From NCBI RefSeq assembly GCF_020329435.1, contig NZ_JAGKJK010000004.1, positions 248,001-312,000 on the forward strand: DNA of 64,000 nt. The letters run 5' to 3'. The DNA is from Bradyrhizobium hereditatis. Lineage in GTDB: Bacteria > Pseudomonadota > Alphaproteobacteria > Rhizobiales > Xanthobacteraceae. The position numbers were made by a program, and so were the translations under genes. Shown one piece after another: positions 1 to 9,676 of this stretch. The notes under the pieces are model-generated. The model saw only the letters and a list, made by a program, of their open reading frames with translations, searched no databases and was not told the origin of the DNA. Each line of letters opens with the position of its first letter. Position 1 is the stretch's first letter.

Positions 1-192
1 CGGATATCTGTCCTTCTGGCCAAATTCGTCTGCAGTCGGTCCATCCGCACGAAAGCGGGGACTGGCAGCTTGTGGTGCCGGTTCTGCTTGGGCGAAGGCG
101 CGATGCGAACTCAGCGTGAGCACATCCAAAAGGAGGGGAAATGCCACCGCACTGGCGACGCAAAGTAGCTGTTTGAAGCTTCGTCCAGCCAT
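1..192 (-). CDS. Secreted protein, N-terminal part (cut by window edge)
   Basis: This is the first 64 codons of a minus-strand gene that runs off the left edge. It starts with ATG at 192. The N-terminus has a basic start, a hydrophobic core (about residues 8-28) and an AFA-QA cleavage site near residue 35, so the protein is exported. The mature start is Pro/Ala-rich and continues with RFRADGPTADEFGQKDRYP. That opening resembles secreted serine-hydrolase (beta-lactamase-fold) proteins of Bradyrhizobium, but no catalytic motif lies inside the window, so the function is not established. The ribosome site upstream is weak. Confidence 0.6.
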   Translation of the reverse strand, partial: MAGRSFKQLLCVASAVAFPLLLDVLTLSSHRAFAQAEPAPQAASPRFRADGPTADEFGQKDRYP

Positions 193-428
193 TGAGAGAG
201 CACCCAAAGCAAATGAGGCTGGGGAAGATCATAATTGACTCTCATGTGTTAGCCAATGTCGGCTCGGGGTCAGGAGCGACGGCCAGGTGATCCAGTTGGA
301 GCAAACTACATCTCCAATCGTCCGAAAGCCGACGCGGTTTCAGCAACCTACGACACTGTGGCCCGCCTCACTAACTGAGGAGGTCACCATAACCGAAGCT
401 TCAAGCATCGCCGCAGCCACCTCTGGGC

Positions 429-1016
429 GTGTCCCTGGGCAAGATCATCGGCCCGAAGCCGCCACTCCGCCCCAAGCATGTCTGGTCTATCCGGACAAAG
501 CTCCAGGTCGAAGGTCGCGTCCGCGATCTTGCTCTGTTCAACCTCGCTATCGACAGCAAGCTTCGCGGTTGCGACGTTGTGGCACTCAAGGTCGATGACA
601 TTGCACCGAGTGGCTATGCGGTTGACCGGGCTATTGTTCGGCAGAGGAAGACAGGCCGCCCGGTCAAATTCGAACTGACCGAGGCAACGCGGCAAGCCGT
701 CGACGACTATGTGAAGGCTACCGGCAAGAAGCGGGGCGACTACCTGTTCACCGGTCGCGGCGGCCTAAACCGCAGCCTCACGACTCGGCAATACGCGCGT
801 CTTCTCGCCGAGTGGATTGCCAATGTCGGTTTGGACCCGCACTTGTTCGGAACGCATTCGCTCCGGCGAACCAGGGCGACGCTGATCTACCGTCGCACGG
901 GCAACTTGCGCGCCGTCCAACTCCTGCTGGGGCACACCAAGATCGAGAGCACCGTGCGATACCTCGGGATCGAGGTCGACGACGCGCTCGCAATAGCAGA
1001 ACAGGTTGACGTCTGA
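429..1016 (+). CDS. Tyrosine recombinase, catalytic domain only
   Basis: The protein has 195 residues and is a site-specific recombinase that cuts and rejoins DNA through a 3'-phosphotyrosine. The full catalytic set can be seen: Arg46 in SKLRGCD, Lys74 in RQRKTGRP, His143 and Arg146 in HSLRR, His169 in LGHTKIE and nucleophile Tyr178 in VRYLG. There is almost no N-terminal core-binding domain, as in the short stand-alone 'site-specific integrase' family of proteobacterial plasmids and islands. The start used is GTG at 429 with no good ribosome site, so the true start is uncertain. It is 37 kb from the tRNA gene and need not be the enzyme that built the island. Confidence 0.8.
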   Translation: MSLGKIIGPKPPLRPKHVWSIRTKLQVEGRVRDLALFNLAIDSKLRGCDVVALKVDDIAPSGYAVDRAIVRQRKTGRPVKFELTEATRQAVDDYVKATGKKRGDYLFTGRGGLNRSLTTRQYARLLAEWIANVGLDPHLFGTHSLRRTRATLIYRRTGNLRAVQLLLGHTKIESTVRYLGIEVDDALAIAEQVDV

Positions 1017-1125
1017 ATTACCGGGCGGAGCGGACAACCTCCGCCCCTCGAATTGGGCAGCTCGGGGCCAATAGCGGATGAGTGGACCGGCAGCCGTGGC
1101 AGGCAAGGCCGACCGCATCAGGAGC

Positions 1126-2088
1126 TCACGGTCTTTGGGTTCGCCCCTCGCCCACCAGGCATTCCGAAGCTTCACGGACGCATTCGATGAAGAGGTCGGC
1201 GGCCGGGCTAAGGGTACGGCCCTTCAACCTCACGATCGCAACCGATACCGCCGACGTTTTCGGGAGCTCGACCGGCAATTTCTTCAGCGAAAAAGCGCGA
1301 CCGCTGAAGTGCATGATCGAGCTTGGAAGCAGGGTGACAAAATGCCCGCTTGCAGCCAATCCGCAGCAAAGATGAATGGATAGCGTCGTGATAGGGGTAC
1401 AAGGCATGCCTAATCCACTTTCTCGAAACAGATCAGCAGCAGCCGTGCCGGGAAAAGTATCCGGAGGAGGCAAGATCCAGGCCTCATCCGCGAGCTCAGC
1501 CAAGCTTAGCTTCGTACGCTTCGCCCATTTGCTCTGCCGTCCCGCAACCACCACCCGAGGCTCATTCAAGATGGTCTCAACAACCAGATCATCCTCAGCA
1601 AATGGCGTCGGAATCCAGCCCAGCAACAGATCGATGCGGCGTTCGCGCAGCTCACGATAGTGCGTCGAGCTCAGAACAGTCTGCGCGACGTTCAGTCGAA
1701 TGTTCGGATGCTGTTCCGCAAACCGACCGATTGCGGCCAAGAGCAGGCCTGCTGCCACGCTCTCGGAACTGCCAATGCGCAGTTGGCCGCGCATCGGGTC
1801 AGAAAGAAATTCGAGCTCCTGAAGACCTTGCGTCAACTCGTCGAAGATCGCCAAGCCGCGCCTGACCAGCGCGCGGCCGCAGAGTGTGAGCTCTATGCCA
1901 TTGCGATTGCGGTCGAGAAGTCGGAGCCCGAGCGCATGCTCCAGGTCCGCGATCGCCCGCGACACCGCCGGTTGGGAGATTGCCAGGTCAGCTGCCGCTT
2001 TCGCCATGCTGCCGCGCTGCGCCACGGCAAGCAGAATGTTTAGTTCGCGCAACTTGATACGGCGTCGAGCGCGCTCGACGGGTTGCAT
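1126..2088 (-). CDS. LysR-family transcriptional regulator
   Basis: This 320-residue regulator has an N-terminal winged helix-turn-helix (about residues 10-70, with the motif AAADLAISQPAVSRAIADLE) followed by a LysR substrate-binding domain (about 95-300). It starts at ATG 2088 behind a good GGAGCAGGG ribosome site. It is divergent from the Bug-type binding protein at 2305, the usual layout for a LysR protein controlling its neighbour. The 216-base gap contains a 6-base inverted repeat at 2142-2160. The likely signal is a small organic acid or aromatic compound, but nothing in the sequence identifies it. Confidence 0.88.
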   Translation of the reverse strand: MQPVERARRRIKLRELNILLAVAQRGSMAKAAADLAISQPAVSRAIADLEHALGLRLLDRNRNGIELTLCGRALVRRGLAIFDELTQGLQELEFLSDPMRGQLRIGSSESVAAGLLLAAIGRFAEQHPNIRLNVAQTVLSSTHYRELRERRIDLLLGWIPTPFAEDDLVVETILNEPRVVVAGRQSKWAKRTKLSLAELADEAWILPPPDTFPGTAAADLFRESGLGMPCTPITTLSIHLCCGLAASGHFVTLLPSSIMHFSGRAFSLKKLPVELPKTSAVSVAIVRLKGRTLSPAADLFIECVREASECLVGEGRTQRP

Positions 2089-2141
2089 CCCTGCTCCTTA
2101 TCAAAACAGTTATAGAAGCCTCACATTATCGTATTAGACAT

Positions 2142-2160
2142 GTGCTGCTATTTCCAGCAC
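2142..2160. promoter_or_regulatory. Inverted repeat, candidate LysR operator
   Basis: GTGCTG and CAGCAC form perfect 6-base arms around the 7-base spacer CTATTTC. It lies between the divergent LysR gene and the Bug-type receptor gene, where LysR proteins usually bind. Binding is inferred from position and symmetry only. Confidence 0.4.
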
Positions 2161-2304
2161 TCTCATTGACAGGTTACGTCCAACAGTTGCAGTCGTGGCG
2201 TCAGCAAGGCCTGCAAATGTGTCGCCGACCTCTACCCCATTTGTATCAATTCTTGCTGCCGTCGAACACACTGGTTGTCTTCAAGCATGCAGTGGAGAGC
2301 GGTC

Positions 2305-3288
2305 ATGGCGACACGTCGTGAGATGCTGAAATTCTCAGCTGCTGGTCTCGCGGTCTCTTATCCCGTTTTTGCATCGCGGAGCTTGGCACAGGCTCTTTCG
2401 AAAACGGTGCATGTCCTGACGGGCTTCACGCCCGGGCTGCCTGACGCGGTCGCGAGGCTGGTTGTCGACCATATGAAGAGCTATGCGACATCCATTGTCG
2501 TGGAGACCCGGCCGGGCGCCAGCGGCCGTATCGCGGCGGGAGCTGTGAAGACTGCCGATGCGGACGGATCGGTCATTTTGTTCGCGCCGCTTGGTTTTCT
2601 CACGCTCTTTCCGCACACGCACAAGATGCTTAGGTACGAGGCGAACGATTTTACGCCAGTATCCACCGTCGCCTCATTTCCGACATTGCTGACGGTGGGT
2701 CCGAAGGTGCCCGGCGAGGTAAGAACCCTTGCCCATTTTATCGCATGGTGCCGTGCTAATCCTAAACTTGCCACCTACGGCACCGCGGGCATGGGCACCA
2801 CGCTCCATCTTATCGGTGCGATGCTGGGGCGCGCTGCACAGTTCGAATATCTTCACGTTCCCTATCAGGGCAGGGCAGCGATCGACGACCTCCTCAAGGG
2901 CGAAATCGCATCGGCTATTATGCCGATGGGCACTTCGCTAGGTCTAGTCCGATCCGGTGATCTCCGTGCGCTGGCAACCACCGGTCGGCGCCGGAGCTCG
3001 TATCTGCCGGATGTGCCGACCATGGCGGAAGCCGGCTATCCCTCGCTTGAGGATGTCACCTGGTTTGGCTTCTTCGTTCCAGCCAAGACGCCGACGGATA
3101 TCGTTCAGAGGCTTAATAACGCGATTCAAGAGGCTCTTGACTCCGACGAGGTAAAATCGGGCATGGCAAAACTGTCGGTTGACCTCGATCCGATCTCGAT
3201 GGGTGCGTTTAACCAACTGATTGCAACCGAGTCGGCACGGTGGAAAGCGATTGTACTAGAGACGGGATTCATGCCCTCTGATTCATGA
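2305..3288 (+). CDS. Bug-family (TctC-type) periplasmic solute receptor
   Basis: The protein has 327 residues and is a periplasmic binding protein of the tripartite tricarboxylate transporter (TTT) type. A twin-arginine-like leader (MATRREMLKFSAAGL, cleavage near SLAQA) is followed by a Bug domain with the usual GFTPGLPDAVARLV start, the RPGASGRIAAGAVKTADADG loop and a 'HVPYQGRAAIDDLLKGEI' segment. ATG 2305 is chosen because GGAGAG sits just upstream; TTG 2275 and ATG 2287 are in frame but lack this. No TctA or TctB membrane genes are adjacent, so it is an orphan receptor, common in this family. The divergent LysR gene probably controls it. Confidence 0.85.
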   Translation: MATRREMLKFSAAGLAVSYPVFASRSLAQALSKTVHVLTGFTPGLPDAVARLVVDHMKSYATSIVVETRPGASGRIAAGAVKTADADGSVILFAPLGFLTLFPHTHKMLRYEANDFTPVSTVASFPTLLTVGPKVPGEVRTLAHFIAWCRANPKLATYGTAGMGTTLHLIGAMLGRAAQFEYLHVPYQGRAAIDDLLKGEIASAIMPMGTSLGLVRSGDLRALATTGRRRSSYLPDVPTMAEAGYPSLEDVTWFGFFVPAKTPTDIVQRLNNAIQEALDSDEVKSGMAKLSVDLDPISMGAFNQLIATESARWKAIVLETGFMPSDS

Positions 3289-3702
3289 TGTGAGGCAGGC
3301 CCGCGGCTGCGATCTAGCATCATCGACCGACGCGCTTCTGGTTGAGGGATCTAGACTTGGTGACGCCTATGTCGCCTTTGGGTCATGAGCGCCGTTTTGG
3401 CGACCAAGCCGCCGCTTCCGGTCTGCCCTGAGCAGCAGACGTCGTGACGGGCTGTTGGCAGGTCTCTGAAGTCCCACAAGCGGCCTTTCATCTGATGTTC
3501 CTCTTCGTTCGAAGTTGAGAGCTTTGCGATTGGGCACCCCGTTCCTTGCAATGAATTCCCCAAGACCGGACACAACGTCGCGGGGTCCGATCTTCCTCAC
3601 TGATAGCCGCCGGAGAGAGTAGAGTGTGGTCGCCGGGGTTCCCTGGCGCGACCTCCGGCTGGCCCGGGACCGTCATCCGGCCCCAAAGCAGGGAGGAAGA
3701 TC
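3289..3702. other. Gene-free stretch with a degenerate repeat relic
   Basis: No convincing gene is present. Positions 3369-3445 carry a degraded copy of a repeat also found near 4911, 28535 and 32175 (core GGGTCA.. then GCTTCCGGTCT..CCTGAG). The last 30 bases supply the GGAGGAAG ribosome site of the hydrolase at 3703. Confidence 0.5.
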
Positions 3703-4785
3703 ATGATGATCACCAGACGTGAGGCGCTCTGCAGCAGCACGTTCGCCCTCGGCGGTGTCGTACTGGCCACGCGATTCGCAAAGGCCGAGACCACTGCGCC
3801 CAAGTCCGCCTTTGCGGCCGATCCAGCGCAAAAGCTGGTGACCGAGCACTTCATGATCGACGCTGTCGATCCCGGGATAAAGCTGTACGTCAGAAACAAG
3901 CACCCGGAAGGCATGACACAATTTACAGCACAGAAAACGGTGCTGTTTGTCCACGGTGCGACCTTGCCAGGCGAGGCGACATTCGATTTTCAGATCGAAG
4001 GACTATCCTGGATGGACTACATCGCCAAGCGCGGCTGGGATGTGTATCTGGTTGATGCGCGCGGTTACGGTCGATCGACGCGGCCGCCGGAAATGGATCA
4101 GCCAGCCGCCAGTAATCCTCCCATCGTCACGACCGATGTCGCGGTGAGGGATGCCGGCTCCGCCATCGATTTCATCCTTCAGCGACGAGGCGTTTCCAAG
4201 CTCAGTCTCGTGGGCTGGTCATGGGGGGCAGTCATCACCGCGGCCTACACCGCCGACCACAACGACAAGGTCGACAACCTCGTGCTCTTTGCGCCTGTAT
4301 GGCTGCAAACCCCGCCGCCCTCGCAAACTACGCCCCCTTCGTTGGGCGCGTACGTTGCAGCCCCGCCCACGCGAGAACGCCTGCAAGCCGGCGCACCCGA
4401 TGATCGAAAGGCCGACTTGATGCCGGGGTTCGAGGCGTGGGCGGCGGCCGCCGTCGCCTCCGATCCCGTCGGCTCCAAACAGACCCCGCCGGTGCTGCGC
4501 AGCCCCGCCGGCGTATTTCAGGACAACAGGAATTATTGGCAGGCAGGCAAGCCATATTATGATCCGGCGCGGATCAAGGTCCCCACGCTGGTGATCGTCG
4601 CGGAGTGGGATAGGCTCGCCCCTCCCGAGGGCGCGCAAGCGATTTTCCACAAGCTGCCGAGCGGCCCCGACAAGCGGCTCGTCATGCTTGGCGAGGGGAC
4701 CCATTTCCTCATGCTGGAGAAGAATCGGATCCAGCTTTTCCAGGAGGTGCAACTCTTCCTCGATAGGGCGCGCCTGACAAACTGA
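3703..4785 (+). CDS. Exported alpha/beta hydrolase
   Basis: This 360-residue hydrolase has a Tat-like leader (MMITRREALC, hydrophobic to about residue 24, AKAE cleavage region). The fold markers are in order: oxyanion HG at 84-85, the nucleophile elbow GWSWG with Ser173, acid Asp303 in AEWDRLAPPEG and His334 in EGTHF. A complete Ser-Asp-His triad suggests an active periplasmic esterase or C-C hydrolase with an unknown substrate. GGAGGAAG lies 6-7 bases before ATG 3703; a second ATG follows directly at 3706. It stands alone between relic-bearing gaps. Confidence 0.85.
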   Translation: MMITRREALCSSTFALGGVVLATRFAKAETTAPKSAFAADPAQKLVTEHFMIDAVDPGIKLYVRNKHPEGMTQFTAQKTVLFVHGATLPGEATFDFQIEGLSWMDYIAKRGWDVYLVDARGYGRSTRPPEMDQPAASNPPIVTTDVAVRDAGSAIDFILQRRGVSKLSLVGWSWGAVITAAYTADHNDKVDNLVLFAPVWLQTPPPSQTTPPSLGAYVAAPPTRERLQAGAPDDRKADLMPGFEAWAAAAVASDPVGSKQTPPVLRSPAGVFQDNRNYWQAGKPYYDPARIKVPTLVIVAEWDRLAPPEGAQAIFHKLPSGPDKRLVMLGEGTHFLMLEKNRIQLFQEVQLFLDRARLTN

Positions 4786-5071
4786 AAGCTCTTCGCCCTT
4801 CTCGCGGAGCTAGTCTCGCCATTTGGATCACGACGGTTGCGCGCATCATTGGGGTACCGACTACTTGGCGATGCGCCTCTAAGAAGCTGCGCTGACAAGC
4901 GCCGAGAGTCCGATATGGGTCAAAAGGCGATATCGTTCGGCTTTAAAAGCGCTTCTGCTCTGCTCTCCAAGGCGGACATCATCCGGCCCATGCGGCACGG
5001 CCGCTAAAGTCACATAACCGGACTCATGCGCCAGAGTGCCGCTATTCGATCACCTCGTGGACATTGGAGAG
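4786..5071. other. Gene-free stretch with repeat relic
   Basis: Nothing protein-like was found here. A degenerate repeat copy lies at about 4911-4985 (GGGTCAAAAGGCGA, then CGCTTCTG and GGCGGACAT), related to those near 3369, 28535 and 32175. Confidence 0.4.
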
Positions 5072-6625
5072 CTACTCGGGCAACCCCGCTTTCCGAAAAC
5101 CCTTGATCATCAGCTTCGCAGTTTTTGATAGCTGGCTCCGGGCGATCCACGCCGATATTGTGAAAGCGGGGTCGATCTCAAGCATACGAGCCGCCGCCTC
5201 ACGGGCCTCGGCGTCGCGCCCGAGATGGGCGAAAGCAGACGCGAGGCAGCGGTATGGTCCTGGATAGCAGGGGTTGTGACGCTGGGCTTTCTTCCCTGCA
5301 CTGATGGCCTCGTCAAAGCGACGAAGCTCAATAAGGGCAAATCCCATCCCGGTTAAGACTGTGAATTGTTGCAAGTCTACCGGGCTGATTCGCATGGCAC
5401 GTTCAAAGCTCCGGATCGCTTCCTCTGGCTGCCCCGCAATCTTATAGACCCAACCTCTGCAGTTCCACGTGCGATATGAATTTGGGTTGAGCGCAACAGC
5501 CCGGTCGGACATCTCGATCTCAGTCTCACAATCGCCGATCATAAGTGCCGAGATCAACGCAGCAGTTGCTAAACTGTCTGGATCGCCATCGTCGAGGCTC
5601 AATGCTAAGCGCATGAGCCGAACGGCTTCCTTGCGTTCGAATCGAGGATCGATGGCGTAGTTCCTAACCACGTTTTCCGCGTGACAGGCACCTGCCAGAG
5701 CGGCGGCAGCAGCAAACCGGGGGTCGAGCTCCAGGGCGCGCTGGACCAGTCGGAGTCCCTCGGCCAACCCTTCGCGGGTCGCTGGGCCTATCTGCTGTAT
5801 GGCCCGAAGATAAAGATCGTAGGCGGTGAAGTCTTCCGGTCGCCGCCGCGACGCCAGTGCAAGTTCTGCTTGAAACAACTTGGGCCGAATAGCTGAGACA
5901 ACGGCGAGCGTGACGTCGTCCTGCAGCGCGAAAATGTCCGTCATATCACGCTCGAACCTGTCCGCCCAGATGTGTGTGCCCGTAGCTGCTTCAAACAACC
6001 GGCCCGTGATGCGAACTTTCCCCGACGCCTTGCGCACCGCCCCCTCGAGGACATAGCGCACGCCAAGCCTGCGTCCGACTTCCTTGATGTCGACCGCTTT
6101 GCCCTTGAAGGTGAAACTCGAGTTGCGCGCGATCACGAACAACCCTTTGAACCGCGAAAGCGCGGTCGTGATCTCATCAACCATCCCATCCGCGAAGTAC
6201 TCCTGCTCGGGATCGCCAGACATGTTCGCGAACGGCAGCACGGCGATGGAGGGCTTGTCGGGAACTGCAGGAGCGCTCTCGGGCGCATCGCCCGGATTTG
6301 GGCCCGCAACGTCTCGCGCCTCCCGCACCTGTCCGACGAAGCGGAAGCCCTTGCGCGGAAGTGTTTTGATAAAGCGCTGTTGCTCGCCGGAATCGCCGAT
6401 TGCACCCCGGGCGGCATTCAGGCGTGTTGTCAGCGCCGCGTCAGAGACGCTGCGCCCATTCCAAATGGCTTTGATGAGGTCGTCCTTGCTGACAACTCGC
6501 TCCCTGTTGCGGATCAGGTAATCGAGCAGGTCAAAAACCTGAGGTGTGATTGACACCGCATCGGTCTCCCGATGCAGCTCGCGCCGGTCGGTGTCGAATG
6601 TGTAATCCTCGAAAAGATAACGCAA
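5072..6625 (-). CDS. Winged-helix (CadC/ToxR-like) regulator with TolB-like and TPR domains
   Basis: The protein has 517 residues from TTG 6625. It begins LRYLFEDYTFDTDRREL, the usual beginning of this rhizobial family, and GAGAAGG precedes it. A longer frame to 6790 adds 55 residues unlike the family, so I reject that start. The domains are an OmpR/PhoB-type winged helix (about 1-100, with KDDLIKAIWNGRSVSDAAL), a TolB-like N-terminal domain found in cyclase-TPR proteins (about 120-260, with IAVLPFANMSGDPEQEYFADG), and TPR repeats to the C-terminus. There is no obvious membrane helix, so it is probably cytoplasmic. It is divergent from a DUF1127 pseudogene. The signal is unknown. Confidence 0.8.
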   Translation of the reverse strand: MRYLFEDYTFDTDRRELHRETDAVSITPQVFDLLDYLIRNRERVVSKDDLIKAIWNGRSVSDAALTTRLNAARGAIGDSGEQQRFIKTLPRKGFRFVGQVREARDVAGPNPGDAPESAPAVPDKPSIAVLPFANMSGDPEQEYFADGMVDEITTALSRFKGLFVIARNSSFTFKGKAVDIKEVGRRLGVRYVLEGAVRKASGKVRITGRLFEAATGTHIWADRFERDMTDIFALQDDVTLAVVSAIRPKLFQAELALASRRRPEDFTAYDLYLRAIQQIGPATREGLAEGLRLVQRALELDPRFAAAAALAGACHAENVVRNYAIDPRFERKEAVRLMRLALSLDDGDPDSLATAALISALMIGDCETEIEMSDRAVALNPNSYRTWNCRGWVYKIAGQPEEAIRSFERAMRISPVDLQQFTVLTGMGFALIELRRFDEAISAGKKAQRHNPCYPGPYRCLASAFAHLGRDAEAREAAARMLEIDPAFTISAWIARSQLSKTAKLMIKGFRKAGLPE

Positions 6626-6775
6626 GCTGCCATTCCTTCTCGGGAACGCCTCTGTAGCACCCCTAGCACACGAAGAATAAGCCGCCGGTAAGGGAAATGT
6701 AAGCCACCAGTTAAGCGCGCTGGAGCATCTTGCGGCAACTTCGCCTCGTGAACAGTCCAGACCGGACACACCGCA

Positions 6776-7013
6776 ATGAGCACGATCCACCGGACCACCG
6801 AGCTAGGACCAGCCACCACAAGGCGGCAGTTCTAGTCCTCTCGAAACATATTGGAATGCATTTCAGGAATGGCGCAAACGCCGGAGGTTACTAGCCAACT
6901 TGTCCGACTTAAATGACATGGAGCTAAAGGATATCGGTATTACGCGCAGCGAAATCGACTACGTCGCCTCGCACCGAAGTAGCGACCCGCGAGGCATCCG
7001 ATCCCTCGAATGA
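6776..7013 (+). pseudogene. DUF1127 small protein gene, frameshifted
   Basis: ATG 6776 opens a frame reading MSTIHRTTELGPATTRRQF and stops at TAG 6833. From about 6831 the +1 frame continues with SPLETYWNAFQEWRKRRR and then LSDLNDMELKDIGITRSEI, ending at TGA 7011-7013. Joined, they give a typical DUF1127 protein of about 78 residues (Arg-rich segment plus the 'L.DIG.TR.EI' motif) common in Bradyrhizobium. The downstream half has no start codon of its own before the conserved region. A one-base insertion or two-base deletion near 6831 would explain this. A sequencing error is possible. Confidence 0.65.
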
Positions 7014-7564
7014 ATTTCGATATCTGACGGCGGTGGACGGCCGGAATTGGCCCCGAACAGGCCGGCTCGTGGCGCAGATGCCGTCTTCCGGCACGGGGTC
7101 ATTTGCGGAAGCCGAAGAATACCCCCGCCCTCGGTCCGCCATTCCCTCAACAGCGGACATCGCGTGTTATTCGGCCCGACCCTCCATGATCTCTTTGGGA
7201 GTGGTGTGCCGCTTCGTGGGAAACTCTGACACGTCCCAGTCAGCAAGAGACCTGACTTATATCCAGATCAGCCCACATGAGAGCAGACCGTGTCAGTGAG
7301 CGAACCACCTGCAAGTATGAGATCGCTGCTAAAGCACGAAGATTGTTAGCCAGCTCACAAGCTCTGTCGAGCCGGTCAGGTTAGTTTGCTTTGAGAATGG
7401 CCGCTAGGTAGGCAAAAGGATGAATACGCCCGAAGGGAATGTCGTCCCGGCAAGCATTGCTTGCATCGCCGGCCTAGTCCTTCTTTGACTGTGGCTGGAG
7501 CTTGATAACAATGTGAGGCAATGAGCCTGTACATCGCGGCGGAGCACGCAGTTGGGAGGTGGCG
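7014..7564. other. Gene-free stretch
   Basis: About 550 bases hold no frame with recognisable protein features. The final bases carry the GGGAGG ribosome site for ATG 7565. Promoter elements are not obvious. Confidence 0.5.
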
Positions 7565-8914
7565 ATGGCGTCGACTGTAATTGGCAAACAGGCGGTCGTG
7601 ATCGGCGCCGGTATGGCCGGGCTAACGGCCGCGGGGGCACTCTCCGACCGCTTCGATCAGGTAGTTGTGCTAGAGCGCGACGCTCTGTCCTCGGAGCCTG
7701 CGCACCGCGCGGGAACGCCGCAGGCGCGGCACGTTCATGGGCTGCTGCTCAGCGGCCAGCGTGCCCTCAGCGAGCTGTTCCCGGGGTTCGAACAGGATCT
7801 CACGCGGGCGGGAGCCGTACCGCTCAGGGCTGGGCTCGATGTTCGCGTTGAACGCCCTGGCTACGATCCCTTTCCGCAACGCGATCTCGGCTGGTTCGGT
7901 TACGCGGCGTCACGGCCGACAATCGAGCACGCCGTGCGACGGCGGGTGGAAAGCCGCGGAAATACCACGCTGTACCAGCGCTGCCGGGTGCAGGAAGTGT
8001 TGGCGACGCCAAATGGAGATGCGGTCACCGGCGTGCGCTACGAGAACGGCGACGGCGCGAGCGAAACGATTGCGGCGGATCTGGTTGTTGACGCCTCCGG
8101 ACGCGGCGCCCTCACCCTCGCTCTGCTGCAATCGATCGGCCGACCACTGCCAGAGGAGACCACAATTGGCATCGATCTCGGCTATGCCACATGCGTTTTT
8201 GCCATCCCGGACGACGCCTCGACTGACTGGAAAGGCGTCATGACCTTCGGCCAGGCGCCCCAGAACAGCCGTGGCGGCCTGATGTTGCCGCTCGAAGGCA
8301 ACCGCTGGATGGTGACCATTGGTGGGCGCCATGGTGACGGGCCGCCTGGCGATGCGGAGGGCTTCCTGACTTACGCGAAGGCGCTGCGGACGCCGACGAT
8401 CTACAACGCGATCAGCCGCGCCAAGCGCCTGGACGGGGTCGCGCGCTACGGATTCCCGGAGAGTGTGCGGCGCCATTTCGAGCAGCTCTACGTCCTCCCA
8501 CGCGGACTTCTTCCCATCGGCGACGCAATCTGCCGCTTCAATCCCGTCTACGGCCAAGGCATGAGCGTGGCTGCGCTGGAGGCGTGCCTGCTGCAAAGGC
8601 TGATCGAGAGACTAGGCGAAGACAGCAATCCAATCGCTGCGCTGGGACCTGCTTTTTTCGCCGAGGTGCAGACGTTGATCGAGACACCGTGGTCGGTGGC
8701 CCTACTCGACTTCGTGTTTCCCGATACCCGGGGGCAACGTCCGGCGGATTTTGAGACCACGCTCAAATTCGGTACCGCCCTGACCCGGCTCGCCGCCGAA
8801 GATCCAGCCGTCCACAAGCTGACCATTGAGGTCCAACATCTATTAAAGCCACGCAGCGTCTATCGCGATCCCACGCTCGTGCAGCGAGTGCTCGCGAAGA
8901 TGGCCGAGGCGTGA
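7565..8914 (+). CDS. FAD-dependent oxidoreductase (monooxygenase-like)
   Basis: This 449-residue flavoprotein has an N-terminal Rossmann FAD site (GAGMAG at residues 14-19, then acidic VVLERD) and the second FAD motif GD in PIGDAICRFNPVYGQGM (about 320). These match the PHBH/geranylgeranyl-reductase group of class A flavoproteins. ATG 7565 follows GGGAGG by five bases; GTG 7559 overlaps that ribosome site and is less likely. No redox partner or pathway genes are adjacent, so the substrate cannot be named. It is probably cytoplasmic. Confidence 0.82.
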   Translation: MASTVIGKQAVVIGAGMAGLTAAGALSDRFDQVVVLERDALSSEPAHRAGTPQARHVHGLLLSGQRALSELFPGFEQDLTRAGAVPLRAGLDVRVERPGYDPFPQRDLGWFGYAASRPTIEHAVRRRVESRGNTTLYQRCRVQEVLATPNGDAVTGVRYENGDGASETIAADLVVDASGRGALTLALLQSIGRPLPEETTIGIDLGYATCVFAIPDDASTDWKGVMTFGQAPQNSRGGLMLPLEGNRWMVTIGGRHGDGPPGDAEGFLTYAKALRTPTIYNAISRAKRLDGVARYGFPESVRRHFEQLYVLPRGLLPIGDAICRFNPVYGQGMSVAALEACLLQRLIERLGEDSNPIAALGPAFFAEVQTLIETPWSVALLDFVFPDTRGQRPADFETTLKFGTALTRLAAEDPAVHKLTIEVQHLLKPRSVYRDPTLVQRVLAKMAEA

Positions 8915-9676
8915 TCGATGCGGAGAGGGACTGGCGCCCGTTAGCGGTCTCCATAAACTAATAAACTAACGCTGGGACTAGCCTTCAACAGCCACGCCCC
9001 TTCCGTCTGCCCGGCCGTGCCTCATAGCAGGCTCCTCGGACCTCAACCTTCTCAATGTTGGGCTCGGCGCCCAATATGATTGGTTCATAATGCGATTAGG
9101 TCGATAGTCCCTCGGTGGGGGAGCGTCAGGGGATGCAAGACGTCCATGGTAGGAAGTAGTGTCGCTATAACTCGTCGCCCAGAGCTGCAAGCCGTTGGCG
9201 CTGGATTAACATCCAAGCGCGGCCGCCTTTCCAGCTAGGTCACGACCGCTGAATCCCCAGCAGCAGACATAGCCGTGCCTGGTGGGTACGCCTGCTGCGG
9301 GACCAGTAGGAGACATCGCTCCGGCTTCCTGCAACACCGGGATCGCCCAGCCACTCAGAGCCCGGATCGCGACCTGCCGTTCTTTGACCATCGACATCGA
9401 AAGTGCTCCTGCCCCAGACGACTCCGATCGGCCCGCCCTCCGTTCCGGCTGGTAGCACAGGGCAGGGATTCCGAATTGCCGAATTGCCGGAGCTAGAGGA
9501 AATCCTCGAAGGCTAGCCACGGTCGGCAATCGATAATCCATCCGGTAAAAGATCAGGAAAGAAGCGGCTCGCTGAGGACCGATTTCCGAAGCGCGCGGCC
9601 CGGAGAGTTCATCGTCATCGAGCTACAGACGACGCTACGGTCGCCAGGTCAGCTCGGTTGTTCGCCTGATAATGTG
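8915..9676. other. Gene-free stretch, possible old coding relic
   Basis: About 760 bases separate the flavoprotein from the envelope cassette. On the minus strand between 9206 and 9541 two frames contain fragments (GGPIGVVWGR, then VKERQVAIRALSGWAIPVL) faintly like a GAF domain broken by a frameshift. This is too weak to call a gene. The rest shows nothing. Confidence 0.35.

Noticed and set aside
9206..9541. Possible GAF-domain relic on the minus strand
   Set aside because: Only two short pieces are suggestive and they lie in different frames. Not enough to report as a pseudogene.
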